A program made the position numbers and the translations under genes. From Acomys russatus (Eukaryota > Chordata > Mammalia > Rodentia > Muridae), in contig NC_067150.1 of NCBI RefSeq assembly GCF_903995435.1, positions 41,617,988 through 41,681,987 on the forward strand: 64,000 bases of DNA, in the 5' to 3' direction. Shown here one piece after another: positions 23,163-32,785 of the stretch (within the stretch, counting starts at the first letter, position 1; the number at the start of each line of letters is the position of its first letter). Under the pieces are notes generated by a model. It had not been told where the DNA came from, did not search any database, and saw only the letters and a list, made by a program, of their open reading frames with translations.

Positions 23163-23212
23163 GAGCTTCTGGGTGCTGGGATTGAAGGTGTGTGTCACCA
23201 CTCTCAGCTCAA
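23163..23212 (-). mobile_element. B1 SINE head fragment
   Basis: 'gggtgctgggattgaaggtg' followed by 'tgtgtcaccactctcagct' is the reverse complement of a B1 5' end. It is wedged between two MIR-like stretches. Confidence 0.75.
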
Positions 23213-23335
23213 AGATGATCTGAATGCCAACTCTGACAGTGACCAAGTGAATGTCTCTTTGAGCCTTATTTTCCTCACCTGTGACATGATGTGAGGCTAG
23301 GTAGCCTACCAGTGCCATCATTCTAAGACCTTGAC
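23213..23335 (+). mobile_element. MIR SINE relic
   Basis: 'gagccttattttcctcacct' then 'gtgacatgatgtgaggctag' matches the MIR 'gagcctcagtttcctcatctgtaaaatgggg' block, preceded by a degenerate 'ctgacagtgaccaagtg'. Confidence 0.65.
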
Positions 23336-24230
23336 CTGACACTCCTGGTAGGGTTGATAGAAATCAACTTGGTTCCAAATTATCCTCTACACACCCTGTG
23401 CCTCAGATCCTACCCTTAGGGTCATAAGCCTTAGAATCATGCATATTCATTACCCTTCTGCTCTCATTACAGAGTAAATAAGTCCCTAGGGTGATTGTTA
23501 GGTATTACGTCAGTGATGCATGGGGTTAAATTAATTTCTCTTCACATAAATAGAGCCTTGGTGATACAAGGACATTTTGTGTATGAGGATGGGACAAGGA
23601 TGAGGGTAATAGACTCAGGAGGAAAGGAGACGGGAGAGTTATCGAGTCTAAAGTCCTAGTATATACTTTTGTCTAGGCTAAGCCCTGCCCTAGTGACTTT
23701 TGTAAGAGGCTCTATAAATAAAAACATTCGTATCATGAGGATCTGTGTTAGAGAAAAGGAAAAACTAAAAATTGCAGAATATGAAGAGAGCAGAGACCAA
23801 GCTTGGGAAGCTGAGGGAGGTTGGGGCCAGCTGGTGCACTCTGATGCAGAAGGATGTTCTGCCTGCACCCACTGAAGTGGGCATCTTCAGAGCCCTGACA
23901 GATCCTTTCTGTATGTGAATAGTTCTGCAGCTTCCAGAACAAGAGCTCAATTGGTCTTTCCCAGAAAGCAAAGGGAAGGATAACTTGATGTGGTGACTGA
24001 CTGAGTGAGTTCAGAATGTTTGAAATGATCTCTCCAGTCATCAGGCACAGATGGGAGTGACTCAGATGACAATCCTGTCATGCAAGCTGGAGGCTGAGGA
24101 TTCTGCATCTGCTCTAGGGGTGGAAAAGAGGGGGAGCAGGCAGGATAAAAATGGGGAAGAATGTGTAAACCCCGAAGGTGTGCCACCACTTAGCCCAAAA
24201 CAAGAGATGAGCGGAGGAGTCTCACATCAG
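23336..24230. other. Unique non-coding DNA
   Basis: No repeat or exon recognised up to the GAA tract. Confidence 0.4.
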
Positions 24231-24233
24231 GTC

Positions 24234-24345
24234 AAAGAAGAAGAAAAAGAAGAAGAAAAGAAGAAGAAGAAGAAGAAGAAGAAGAAGAAGAAGAAGAAGA
24301 AGAAGAAGAAAAGAAGAAGAAAGAAGAAGAAGAGGAAGAAGAAGT
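24234..24345. repeat. (GAA)n triplet repeat
   Basis: About 110 bp of pure purine made of GAA units with AAAA and AGG interruptions. The longest uninterrupted run is roughly 24260..24310 (about 17 units). The plus-strand frame reads as a Lys/Arg run and is not a gene. Confidence 0.97.
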
Positions 24346-24524
24346 CAGTGAAGATGAGTTAATCTTGAACAGTCTTGTTTCCCGTGGCAATCAAGAAGAG
24401 AATATGGCAAAGCTGTTTTCCCATACTTTTCCTCTGGTTGGACAATGCAGGGTCCTTTTTGGCTGGTGTCATACAGTGAAAAAAATCAAATGAAGATGGT
24501 AGGGAAAAGGCAATCATGTATTTG

Positions 24525-24680
24525 TTCATTCACCCATTCATTCATTCATTCATTCACTCATTCATTCATTTTCTCTATGTTTATTGAGATTTTTCTAGCT
24601 GTTTCCAGCCTGTGCTAGGCACTAGGACACAATGAAATGTGTTGCTAATCTTATGGATGCTGTGGACAAAAGAAGCATCA
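24525..24680 (-). mobile_element. L2-type 3' end with (TTCA)n tail
   Basis: (TTCA)n (24525..24571) followed by 'tatgtttattgagatttttc' and 'cctgtgctaggcactagg' matches the reverse complement of the L2 terminus, in which a (TGAA)n tail follows '...gctcaataaat'. Confidence 0.6.
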
Positions 24681-24686
24681 CGAGTG

Positions 24687-24890
24687 GGGCTAGAGAGACA
24701 CTCAGCAGTTAAGAGGGCTGGCTAATCTTCCAGACTTGACTCAATTCCCGGCATTGACGTGGTGGTTTACCATCTGTAAGTCTAGTCGCAGGGCAGCCAA
24801 TACCCTCTCTTAGCTGCGGCAAGCATTGGCCATGCATGTAGTGCACAGACATACACTGAGGCAAATCACCCATACACATGAAACTATTTT
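24687..24890 (+). mobile_element. B2/B3-family SINE
   Basis: 'ggggctagagagacactcag', 'cagttaagagggctggcta', 'cagacttgactcaattccc' and 'taagtctagtcgcagggc' match the tRNA-derived head and body of B3. It ends in 'aaactattttaaaaagaa'. Confidence 0.85.
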
Positions 24891-24998
24891 AAAAAGAAGA
24901 AGAGGAAGGGGAGGAGGGAGAGGAGGAAAATAAGAGGAAGAGAAAGAAGGAGAAAGAGAAGAGGAAGAAAGAGAAGGGGAGAAGAAAGAGAAGGAAAA
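24888..24998. repeat. Polypurine (GA-rich) tract
   Basis: About 110 bp of nearly pure A/G follow the SINE tail: 'aaaagaagaagaggaagggg' and similar irregular units. With the GAA tract at 24234 it makes two long homopurine stretches within 800 bp. Confidence 0.93.
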
Positions 24999-25470
24999 CC
25001 AACAGTTAACCCTGAGGCCTAGGTTCTCCGGGAAACTGTAGCTGAGAAGCATCATCAGGGAGGTGGGAACAGAGGACAGCGATGGAGTTGTGAGGCATGT
25101 AGGACGTCACAGACAGGACCTGGGACCTGTAGTCCTTGTGATTAAAAATATGGAATGAGAGAAGGAATAGGTGGTAGGAAAAGGAAAAAGAATAGTGCCA
25201 AGCTGGCTTACGGCAAGATATACAAATGGTTTGCTGCCATTATAAGGAACACCAGTTCATGGAATGCTTAGATCAGAGTCTACATGGTAGAAGAAACCTT
25301 CTAGGTGGCTTAATCTAAGTTCTCACCAGCACAGACAACTCCTTAGCTCTCCCTGTGTTCAGTCATCTACCTCCTGAGCCTGTTCAGTCATCTAACAATG
25401 ATTGTGAATGTACGTCAGGCCTGTATCAGCACAAGTCTCTGGGGGTGTGGTGTGAACGAGCTGATGGCAG
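24999..25470. other. Unique non-coding DNA
   Basis: No repeat or exon recognised. Confidence 0.4.
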
Positions 25471-25474
25471 GGCT

Positions 25475-25529
25475 GGGATGATAGCTCAGTGTGTGCAAGT
25501 GTGAGGACATGTATATCATCCCCAGAACA

Positions 25530-25587
<58 letters not shown>

Positions 25588-25830
25588 CAAACAAAAGCAG
25601 TCACAGTAGTGTGCACTTGTAATCCCAGCACGCAGGAGATGGGAGACAGGCTGATCCTTGGGGCTCACTGGGCAGCCAGCCAACTTTACTTTGAAGAGTC
25701 CCAGGCCAGTGGGAGATCCTGTCTCCAAAAGGTGGACAGCATCAGACAAATCACATACTAAATGGCACTCTGGCTTCTACATGAAGACACACACAGAGAC
25801 ACATACATATACACATGTGCATGTTGTATA
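25475..25830 (+). mobile_element. B4-type composite SINE split by (CA)n
   Basis: A tRNA-like head 'gggatgatagctcagtgtg' with 'catccccagaac' is followed by a (CA)n run at 25532..25584 and then a B1-like half: 'gtgtgcacttgtaatcccag', 'cagccagccaactttac' and 'agtgggagatcctgtctcc'. A tRNA-like unit fused to a B1-like unit is the B4 layout. Confidence 0.7.
25532..25584. repeat. (CA)n microsatellite
   Basis: About 52 bp of uninterrupted CA within the B4-like element. Confidence 0.97.
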
Positions 25831-25860
25831 CATGTTTGCGTTCACAATCCACATGCACCC

Positions 25861-26730
25861 ACATGTATATGTGCATGTGTATGATCAGGCGTCACACATA
25901 TGGTCAAGAATCTCCTTCAGTAACACAGGGTCTTTGTGAGAAGTCTTATTTAAAGGAACCTGGGGACATTGACTCCCCAAATGAGAGCAAGAGAGGACCT
26001 AAAGGTTTCCTTAGAAAGAGATTAGTGCAAGTTTCCACATCTGTCTTTCACTTGAAAGGACCTGGGTCCAGTGCAGAGTTTTCACAGCCAATGACTAAGC
26101 AGCTTTAGCAAGGGGGATGAGCCAGATGAATGTCTATACTCAACTTTGCAGAGATGGAAAGCCTACTTACCTGATGCCCTGAAGGTTCTGCATTAGATCT
26201 AGCTCTGGATCCTATCAGTAGCTCAGTCTCTCACTTTAACTTTATCCTCCACCAAATACTTTCTTTAAAAGCCTATGATTCACTGTCACAGAAATAAAAT
26301 TCCTATTTTTCTAATTGTTCATGTTTTCATGTTATTTTATATGTGCAATTATTGTCTGTGGTAAAGCAACCCCACTGAGAAGAACACAGGACTGTCTCCT
26401 CAAGGGTCACAACTCACAGCCTTAGGCAGAATTCTCCCTGTCATCTTGTGTATCAAACCCACCAAAGGAACACCATGTGTGTATTTATGTATAGCATGCC
26501 CTCCTGTACTTTCTCCTGCTGCCAGCTTGCTAAGTCCAACCACCCGGGATTCGACAACTTACCAGGTCTACACAGCTGCTCAGAGGCAGGACCAGGCCCT
26601 GGCCTGGGTCTCCTGAAACACAGCACCACGACTCTCCAGCTCTGTTTATATCTGCATGGAAGACAAATAAAATCCATGAACCAGCTTGTAACCGGAATGA
26701 AGTAAGCATGCACAGGTCCCTGTATCTCCC
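25861..26730. other. Unique non-coding DNA
   Basis: No repeat or exon recognised. Some CA/TG-rich text at 25780..25890 trails the B4 element. Confidence 0.4.
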
Positions 26731-26732
26731 AA

Positions 26733-26737
26733 TACAC

Positions 26738-26768
<31 letters not shown>

Positions 26769-26771
26769 CAC
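26733..26771. repeat. (CA)n, left arm of an inverted microsatellite pair
   Basis: CA run with two 'cata' interruptions. The opposing GT run begins 32 bp to the right. Confidence 0.96.
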
Positions 26772-26801
26772 CTACCTAGATCTCTAAACTTAGGGATTAG
26801 T

Positions 26802-26803
<2 letters not shown>

Positions 26804-26849
<46 letters not shown>
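26804..26849. repeat. (GT)n, right arm of an inverted microsatellite pair
   Basis: Uninterrupted GT run of about 46 bp, complementary to the CA run at 26733..26771 across a 32-bp spacer. Confidence 0.97.
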
Positions 26850-26851
<2 letters not shown>

Positions 26852-26919
26852 ATGCACACACCCACACCCAAATGTTCATGTAGATGCACATGTATATAGA
26901 TGCCCATGGATGTGTGAAT

Positions 26920-27172
26920 CAGGATGGGGAGGCCAAAAGTCAGCCATTCACCTTGTTTTTCGAGATGGAGTCTCTCATTGGTCTAGAGCTTCCCAAATGG
27001 TCTGGGCTGGCTGGCCAGCAAGTACCAGAAATATCGCTGTTTCTGCCCCCACTCAGTGCTAGGGTTACATGTATGTGCCATCACACGCAGCTTTTAAAGT
27101 GGGTCCTGGGGATAAAACCCCGATCTTCATGTTTATACTAGAAACATTTCAACAACTCCATCCATGGCACAT
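26920..27172 (-). mobile_element. B4-type composite SINE
   Basis: 'tttcgagatggagtctctca', 'ggtctagagcttcccaaat', 'ctggctggccagcaagta' and 'ctcagtgctagggttacatg' form a B1-like half in reverse. 'gggtcctggggataaaaccc' and 'caacaactccatccatgg' form the tRNA-like half in reverse. Confidence 0.7.
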
Positions 27173-27678
27173 TGAGTGGCCCAGTAAAGGCTTATTAAAT
27201 GAGCAAATAAAGAGATGTACATAAACAGACAGTAAACATAGATGTGTGTTTACCTTTCTGAGATTCCCATGGTCTAATCTATACCCTTGATTGAAAGTCT
27301 CAAATCAGTTGTTTTCACGTGGGATGAGGGGCAAGGAAGACGGGAAAATACATTCAGTGACTTCCTCTCTGTACAGCCCTATGGGGACTTTAAAAGGTGT
27401 ATCATCTTAGCTACTCTCATTTGAAAATGAGCAATACAAGGTGAACAGACGTTTCTAGAATACGGTGGACCCACAGGCCTCTGGTGCCCATATATAAAGA
27501 TTTCTAAATACGGCAGGCTAATGGCTGCTTCTCTGCCTCCACACATCCCCTGAAGATTTGAAAAAGAAAACAACATCAGGCCTTCTAAAAACCAAAGGCT
27601 CTGACTCCTAAGTCTTTTTTTTTTTTTTTTTTTTTGGCGAGGCAGAGAAGCAGGAGAATATTAAGAGGAGCACAGGGA
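27173..27678. other. Unique DNA with poly(T)
   Basis: No exon or repeat recognised. A poly(T) of about 22 bp sits at 27614..27635. Confidence 0.4.
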
Positions 27679-27679
27679 G

Positions 27680-28250
27680 CTAAAAATATCTTCAAAGCTT
27701 ATGTAAATGCAGTGCACAGAAAGGCTCTGGCCTTTGGGCTCCAGCTGTTTCAGGACTGACTTAGATGCCCTTGGTGTGTAGATCCAGACAGTCTCAGAAC
27801 CCGCCCACCATTTGTAACCTTTTAAAAATCTTCCTAATTGTGTTCCATGTTCTTTAAATGTATCACCCTTGGGAGCTGAGCTACAATATGCTAATGAAAC
27901 CATTGAAGAGTCCCAGACACCCCTCCTCCTCCCGGCTCTTAGGAGAAATGTACAGGTCAGAGACATCCATCCTTGGAATAGCAGGCGCCTCTGAGAGGAG
28001 CTGTAACCCTTACCATTAGCATGTTAATAGGGATGGAATCAAAAGATCACTCAATCAACATCCAATGAGGGCGTCATTCAATCAATGGCGCTGCTCATAA
28101 AAGTCTCAGTGCCACCAACACTGCATAAAAACAATCGCTAATTGAGAATTAAACAAACTTTCATCTAATGCAATCTTGAACTTCCCCCCTTTTAAAATAA
28201 TGCAAGCTCGGAAACAGGTTTGGCTTCATGGTTCCCTCCGGCACATTCTA
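27680..28250. promoter_or_regulatory. Candidate developmental enhancer (repeat-free, homeodomain-motif-rich)
   Basis: This repeat-free, AT-rich block is dense in homeodomain-type words. Two copies of 'tcaatcaa' (28051..28058 and 28078..28085; reverse complement TTGATTGA, the PBX/HOX core) lie 27 bp apart. 'cataaaa' words, typical of posterior HOX/CDX sites, occur at 28096 and 28124. 'gctaattgag' is at 28137..28146, and 'ttagcatgttaat' is near 28015. No coding frame is persuasive. The motif reading is by eye and conservation is untested. Confidence 0.4.
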
Positions 28251-28795
28251 TATGTGTGTGTGCAGTAGGCATTTCTCTCACAGCCAACTCTGCCCTTCTG
28301 GTTCACTTAGGAAAATGAGAGGGGTGTCACTTTCCCAAAGGCCATAGTGCTAAGTGAAGAGATTCTGGGTGGGCAGGAGGCTGTCCCCCAGAAAATTTTA
28401 ACCCTGGATGATCCAAGAGAAAATGAGGTACTGCTACAGTGTTCTTTATGCAACATCTGCTCTGTGTAGCTGGCCTCTTAAGTACTCAGAACGCAGGCTT
28501 GCCAGACTGGGGGGACAAGTAGCTTTGAGTGTAGTGAGGATGTCATCTTACTAAGATCACAGAGGTGGCCATGAACCAGGTGGCCAATTACTTCCTGAAA
28601 GAGCAGCTCCATACCAATTGTGCTCATTCAGCTCACACAGGCTCTTTGGCATCCAGATGGATAAGCTTTGCATATCCCCCATCAGATGGGACAATGCATT
28701 TTGTTTCCTACAGTCTTTGTACAGCCTGCTCATCCTTGGGCTGAGAAATGGTCCCTGGCTGAATTTCAGTCTGTTCAGCAAGAATGCTAAAACAA
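28251..28795. other. Unique non-coding DNA
   Basis: No repeat or exon recognised. The bases just right of the enhancer-like block are less AT-rich. Confidence 0.4.
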
Positions 28796-28796
28796 A

Positions 28797-28937
28797 AAAG
28801 GGTGTGGCGACTCACTCCTTGTAATCCCTGCCTTCGGGGAGGCCTGTGTAGGAGAAGGGCCTTGAGTTGGAGGGAAGACTAAGGTATATGGTGAGTTCTA
28901 GACCAGCCTGGCTATAGAGTGAGACTCTGTTTCAATA
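28797..28937 (+). mobile_element. Old B1-type SINE
   Basis: 'gggtgtggcgactcactcct', 'tgtaatccctgccttcgggg', 'tctagaccagcctggctata' and 'gtgagactctgtttcaata' follow proto-B1/B1 order with high divergence. Confidence 0.75.
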
Positions 28938-29525
28938 GGGAGGGGGGAAGGCTATGGCATGGGGGTGGGAGAAGCAAGACAGGAGTTCCAAGCCTTTCAA
29001 GTCAGGGTCATGTCATTTCTGTTAGGTTAGACTGCTGCTCGTATGCTTTTGGTTCCCATCGGAAATCGGACCAAGCTGATAAACTAGTGCAAAGCGGTTC
29101 CTTTGAAGCCGGCTTGACCCTGCGTGGGAATCTCTTGGAACCTTCTGCCTCCTTGAAGGACAACAAGGGGCGGCGGGGGGGGGGGGGGTGTTGACCTCTG
29201 ATAACACTCTTGGCCTCCATGCTCACTACCACTCAACATCACTTTCCTTCCTCTCCTTTTGACAGTCAAAGCAAGGGTTTGTGTATGCAGCTGCCACTGG
29301 CAAAAAAAAAAAAAAAAAAAAAAAAATGTGAGGCCAGTGCATCCCCAGCCACTCTGCCCTCCATCCAGACATGATACAATGGCTGACCACTGGCTGAATT
29401 TAGTCACAGATGTGTGTGAGTGTCCTCCCTATGACCCATGTGTGAATGACCATATATATCCACCCCACACAGCCTAGCTCTCAGAAACATAGTGTTGAAT
29501 GTTTTAGGTGAGGTCTTTATTTTAT
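28938..29525. other. Unique DNA with poly(G) and poly(A) runs
   Basis: A G-rich run at 29169..29189 includes about 13 consecutive G, and poly(A) lies at 29302..29326. No exon recognised. Confidence 0.45.
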
Positions 29526-29670
29526 TTTATTTATTTATTTGGTTTTTTGAGACAGGGTTTCTCTGTGTAGCCTTGGCTGTCTTGGACTCACTTTGTAGAC
29601 CAGGCTGGCCTCGAACTCACAGCAATCCACCTGTCTCTGCCTCCCAAGTGCTGGGATTAAAGGTGCATGT
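29520..29670 (-). mobile_element. B1 SINE
   Basis: A (TTTA)n-like tail is followed by 'ttgagacagggtttctctgt', 'gtagccttggctgtcttgg', 'gtagaccaggctggcctcg' and 'agtgctgggattaaaggtgc'. This is a complete, little-diverged B1 in reverse orientation. Confidence 0.96.
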
Positions 29671-29774
29671 ATCGAGGTTGCCAGAGTCTGCGCTGAGTCT
29701 CGTTGCCACACCTGTTAGTTTCATTCATTTCCTCTGTCTGACCACTGAGAATATCTGCCAGTGTCCCCCAGGTT

Positions 29775-30595
29775 TTAGCTCTTATTTTTTTAATTAATTT
29801 TATTAATTTATTCATATTACATCTTGATTGTTAGCCCTTCCCCTGTTTCCTTCCATTCTTCCCTCCCACCCACTTCCCCCCTTCTCCCCTCCCCTATGTC
29901 TGTGATTGAGGGAGACCTCCTCCCCCTATATATGCTCTTAGAATATCAAGTGTCTTCTTGGTAACTTGCTATCCTTCCTCTGAGTGCCACCAGGTCTCCC
30001 CATCCAGGGGACGTGGTCAAAAAGGGGCACCAGAGTTCGTGTGAGAGTCAGATCTCACTCTCCACTCAACGGTGGAGAATATCCTGTTTGTCCGCTAGGT
30101 CTTGGTAGGGGTTCGAAGCTTACTGCCTATATTCTCCTTGGCTGGTGCCTTAGTTTGAGGAGGACCCCAGGACCCAGATCTGCCTGTCATAAAGTTCTTC
30201 TTGTAGGTTTCCAGGACCCTGTGGGTCCTACTATTTCCCCATTCTTCCATGCTACTCTTGCCTAAAGTCTCAATCGGATGTCCTCTCCTCTGACCTACTT
30301 TCTTGGTAAGTAAAGATTTTCATGGTACGTATCCCTCGGACTAGTGTTTTGATATAAGTGAGTATATACCGTTTGTCTCTTTTTGCTTCTGGGTGAACTC
30401 ACTCATTATGATAATTTCTAGATCAATCCATTTGTCCACAAATTTCGGGAATTCCTTGTTTTTAATAGCTGAGTAGTATTCCATAGTGTAAATGTACCAC
30501 AGTTTCTTAGTCCATTCTTCTACTGAGAGACACTTAGGCTGTTTCCATGTTCTGGCTATTATGTATAAAGCAGCTATGAACTTAGCTCTTATTTT
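29775..30595 (-). mobile_element. 5'-truncated L1 with 14-bp target duplication
   Basis: The insert is reverse-oriented L1: 3' UTR text ('ttacatcttgattgttagcc', 'gatctgcctgtcataaagtt') and the ORF2 end ('attccatagtgtaaatgtac'). It is flanked by identical 'ttagctcttatttt' copies at 29775..29788 and 30582..30595. The tail side (left) is T-rich as expected for a minus-strand insertion. About 790 bp of the element remain. Confidence 0.92.
30341..30583 (-). pseudogene. L1 ORF2 C-terminal fragment
   Basis: The minus-strand frame reads as the L1 ORF2 C-terminal tail, recognisable by IARTWKQPKC, WYIYTMEYYSAIKNKE and a following WIDLE. Only this tail is present because the element is 5'-truncated. 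The open frame's first residues come from flanking DNA beyond the target duplication. It is not functional. Confidence 0.85.
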
Positions 30596-30834
30596 AATTC
30601 TCACCCAGAAATGTGTACATTGGAGCATGGAGCTCTGTTAGGTAACACCTCAGGATTACAGCCACTAATCAAGCTACTAAGTAAGACTTCAGGCCATCTG
30701 GTTTCTTTGTTCTGAGGTGCAAGTAGAGGTAAGCACAGGAAGGCTTCTGGAGAATGACGTCTCTTCCTTGACCCTTGATGTGATGTTAACTGCCCTAGGT
30801 TGCTTGATTCAGGACTAGCTAGAAGGCTTGTGTG

Positions 30835-31110
30835 CAATTGTTAGCGCCGAATATTAAGAACGTCAAACAATGTTAATTATATTTAATGTATTCATGCATA
30901 TTAAAATATTAATGCTGATTATATTGCTGTTAATTAATGCTAACTTTAGGAATTAACAGTGTTGGTTGCTCTGATCAATGTCTATGGCAAAAATTGCTGT
31001 GCAGTAATGATATTCTTTATGCAGCACTCAGCACAGCCATCGCTGCTCAGCTGAAGTTGGTACAGGAGTTGTAATGTACCTGATTCTTGTTCCCTGTAGG
31101 CAGGTCTCCC
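30835..31110. promoter_or_regulatory. Candidate AT-rich conserved element
   Basis: TAAT words are very dense (for example 'caatgttaattatatttaat', 'atattaatgctgattata', 'gctgttaattaatgcta') alongside 'attcatgcatattaaaat' (POU-like). A less AT-rich part follows with 'cagcactcagcacagcc'. No repeat family fits. It lies between two L1 insertions and 2.6 kb from the 27.68-28.25 kb block. Conservation is untested. Confidence 0.35.
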
Positions 31111-31498
31111 ATCTTGGGTAAGAATACTGAAATCTGATGAAAGTCCAGAGGTGGTGGAGGCATGCCAGTCTTCTCAAGCCGTGTCATTCAACCAAGCTGG
31201 TACATTAGTCAGAATTTCTGACCCTCAGAGACATTAGACTGACAAAAAAATCTTGCTATAAATCCCCCCCCCTTTTTTTTTCCTCTAGACTTACCAATTA
31301 ATCCTCTCATGATTTTTCTCTTTTCCTACAAAATTGGAAGAAACCCCAAGCTGCAGACCACAGGTGGGGTCCCCAACCTTGCTTCTCGAGTTGTCAGCTT
31401 CTTCCAAAACACAGCCCAACAGTGCTTACCCTTGGAATCCCTATTCTCCAAAAGAAATGGTCTCTAGAGTGGAGCAGGCTCCTCTCTAGTTGCACGTG
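31111..31498. other. Unique non-coding DNA
   Basis: No repeat or exon recognised. A poly(C)/poly(T) junction lies at 31265..31281. Confidence 0.4.
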
Positions 31499-31499
31499 G

Positions 31500-31900
31500 G
31501 CCTTTCGTTGAATGAGGCTGAAAAGTCTGTGCTGGAAGAAATACCACGCAGCCTCTTGGTAGAGTCACCTCCCCAGAGAGAATTCTTAACAGTATAGATT
31601 TAGTGTAAGGAGGGGAAAAAAAAGAATAATGACACTTGTTCTTCTGTCAGCTGTCTTTGAAGATATCCCTTCTCTCATTATTTATTGAGTCCCTCCATGG
31701 ATTAAATGCGAGGGAAGCAGGTTACCCTCCCTGATAAGTGAATATGATTTGTTTTATTAAATAAATCCATCATATTTTCCTCCTCGCAGCCAGTAAACTC
31801 ACAGATACAGTTTTGTTCAGTGATAGTTCTTATCCTTAGCTGAAGGCTTCTAATGACTTATTGTCTCCTTTCATTAGCGCTCTCTCTTATTCCTCCTAAA
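31500..31900. promoter_or_regulatory. Candidate conserved element
   Basis: Repeat-free text with 'gaataatgacacttgttc', 'gaatatgatttgttttatta' and 'cttctaatgacttattgtc'. The word composition (TAAT, TGATTT, TTTATT) resembles the two blocks to its left. It is inferred only from composition and lack of repeats. Confidence 0.3.
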
Positions 31901-31930
31901 TGTACATGGACCTTTTATCATGGGCCATCT

Positions 31931-31970
31931 ATTTTTTCTTTCTTTTTCTTTTTTTCTTTTTTTTTTTTTT
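31931..31970. repeat. Poly(T)/CT tract
   Basis: A T-rich run with C interruptions sits immediately left of a plus-strand SINE. Confidence 0.9.
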
Positions 31971-31984
31971 AAGAATGAGTAGAG

Positions 31985-32140
31985 TTGGGCCAGCAAGATG
32001 GCACAGCAGGCAAAAGTGCTGATAAAAGCCTGACATCCTGAGGTTGATCCCTGGGTCCCACATGGTAGAAGGAGAGAATCGACTCCCCCCAGCAAGTTAT
32101 CTGACCTCCGGACCTGCACTGTGGTGCAGTAAATGAGTTG
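31985..32140 (+). mobile_element. tRNA-derived rodent SINE (B2/B4-like)
   Basis: 'gggccagcaagatggcacag', 'caggcaaaagtgctgataaa', 'agcctgacatcctgaggttg', 'atccctgggtcccacatggt' and 'agaaggagagaatcgactcc' match a tRNA-derived rodent SINE; its head keeps an A-box-like 'gatggcacagcagg'. The subfamily was not resolved. Confidence 0.8.
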
Positions 32141-32159
32141 GGAACATGTACTGGACTTT

Positions 32160-32562
32160 AACCCCAGTACAGACTAAAGGCCTTCAACTGCTATATTTGG
32201 ATGTATGGCCCCAAAGACCGTTTGAGGTGTATTCCCCAAAAACTATTTCACCATTTGAAAGCATTGCATACCGTTAAAAGGTGAACCCCAGTGGGAGGTT
32301 TTAGGTAACTAGTAGGCATGCCTTTGAAGGATAGTTTGAGATGCCTACTTTGCTTTCTCTTTTTGTTTTCTGGACACAGAAAGGTGAGCAGCTTTACTAC
32401 AACATGAAATCCCTGCCATGATATGCTCTTTGCCAAAGACTCACGGCAACAGCGACAATTAACTAGATTCTGAGCCTTCCAAATCTGTGAGTTAAACAGT
32501 TCTTTTTAAGTAGATTGTCTCGGGTATTTTGTCATAGTAGTGGCTCTCTAGCTCAAGCATCA
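32160..32562 (+). mobile_element. MaLR LTR relic (MT/MST-like)
   Basis: 'ctatatttggatgtatggcc', 'ccagtgggaggttttaggta', 'ccaaatctgtgagttaaaca' and 'gtctcgggtattttgtcata' parallel the MST/MT LTR order ('ggaggtggggcctggtgggaggt ... gtgagccaattaaacc ... gtctcgggtatttctttatagc'). Confidence 0.7.
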
Positions 32563-32629
32563 GTTACCTTCTATCTCAAGTTCTTTCTCACTAGTACTAG
32601 GAAGAGATGTTGAATGCTGTAAAACAGTG

Positions 32630-32745
32630 ACAGACTCTTGAGCTAAAAACCAAGCAAAGGTCTGTCAATCGTTGCCACGATCGATTTTAGCGCAATAACA
32701 TATCCCAAGGCCAAATTTGCATAATTTAAATCAAGACCTTCTCGC
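32630..32745. promoter_or_regulatory. Short candidate conserved element
   Basis: 'tgtcaatcgttgccacgatc', then 'gattttagcgcaataacata' and 'aaatttgcataatttaaatc', keep four CpGs in a repeat-rich, CpG-poor setting and are free of repeat signatures. The rest of this segment may have been cut off by the L1 that begins at 32796. Confidence 0.25.
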
Positions 32746-32785
32746 AACTTCCCCTCTTTTCAATAGCTCAGAAAGAAGCTCAACA

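Noticed and set aside
24051..24362. Lys/Arg-rich open frame that could look like a nuclear protein tail
   Set aside because: The basic run is only the GAA tract read in frame. The upstream part has no domain and no exon structure.
24687..24760. tRNA-like sequence with A/B-box-like words
   Set aside because: It is the tRNA-derived head of a B2/B3 SINE, not a tRNA gene. The same holds at 31985, 34919, 41615 and 59092.
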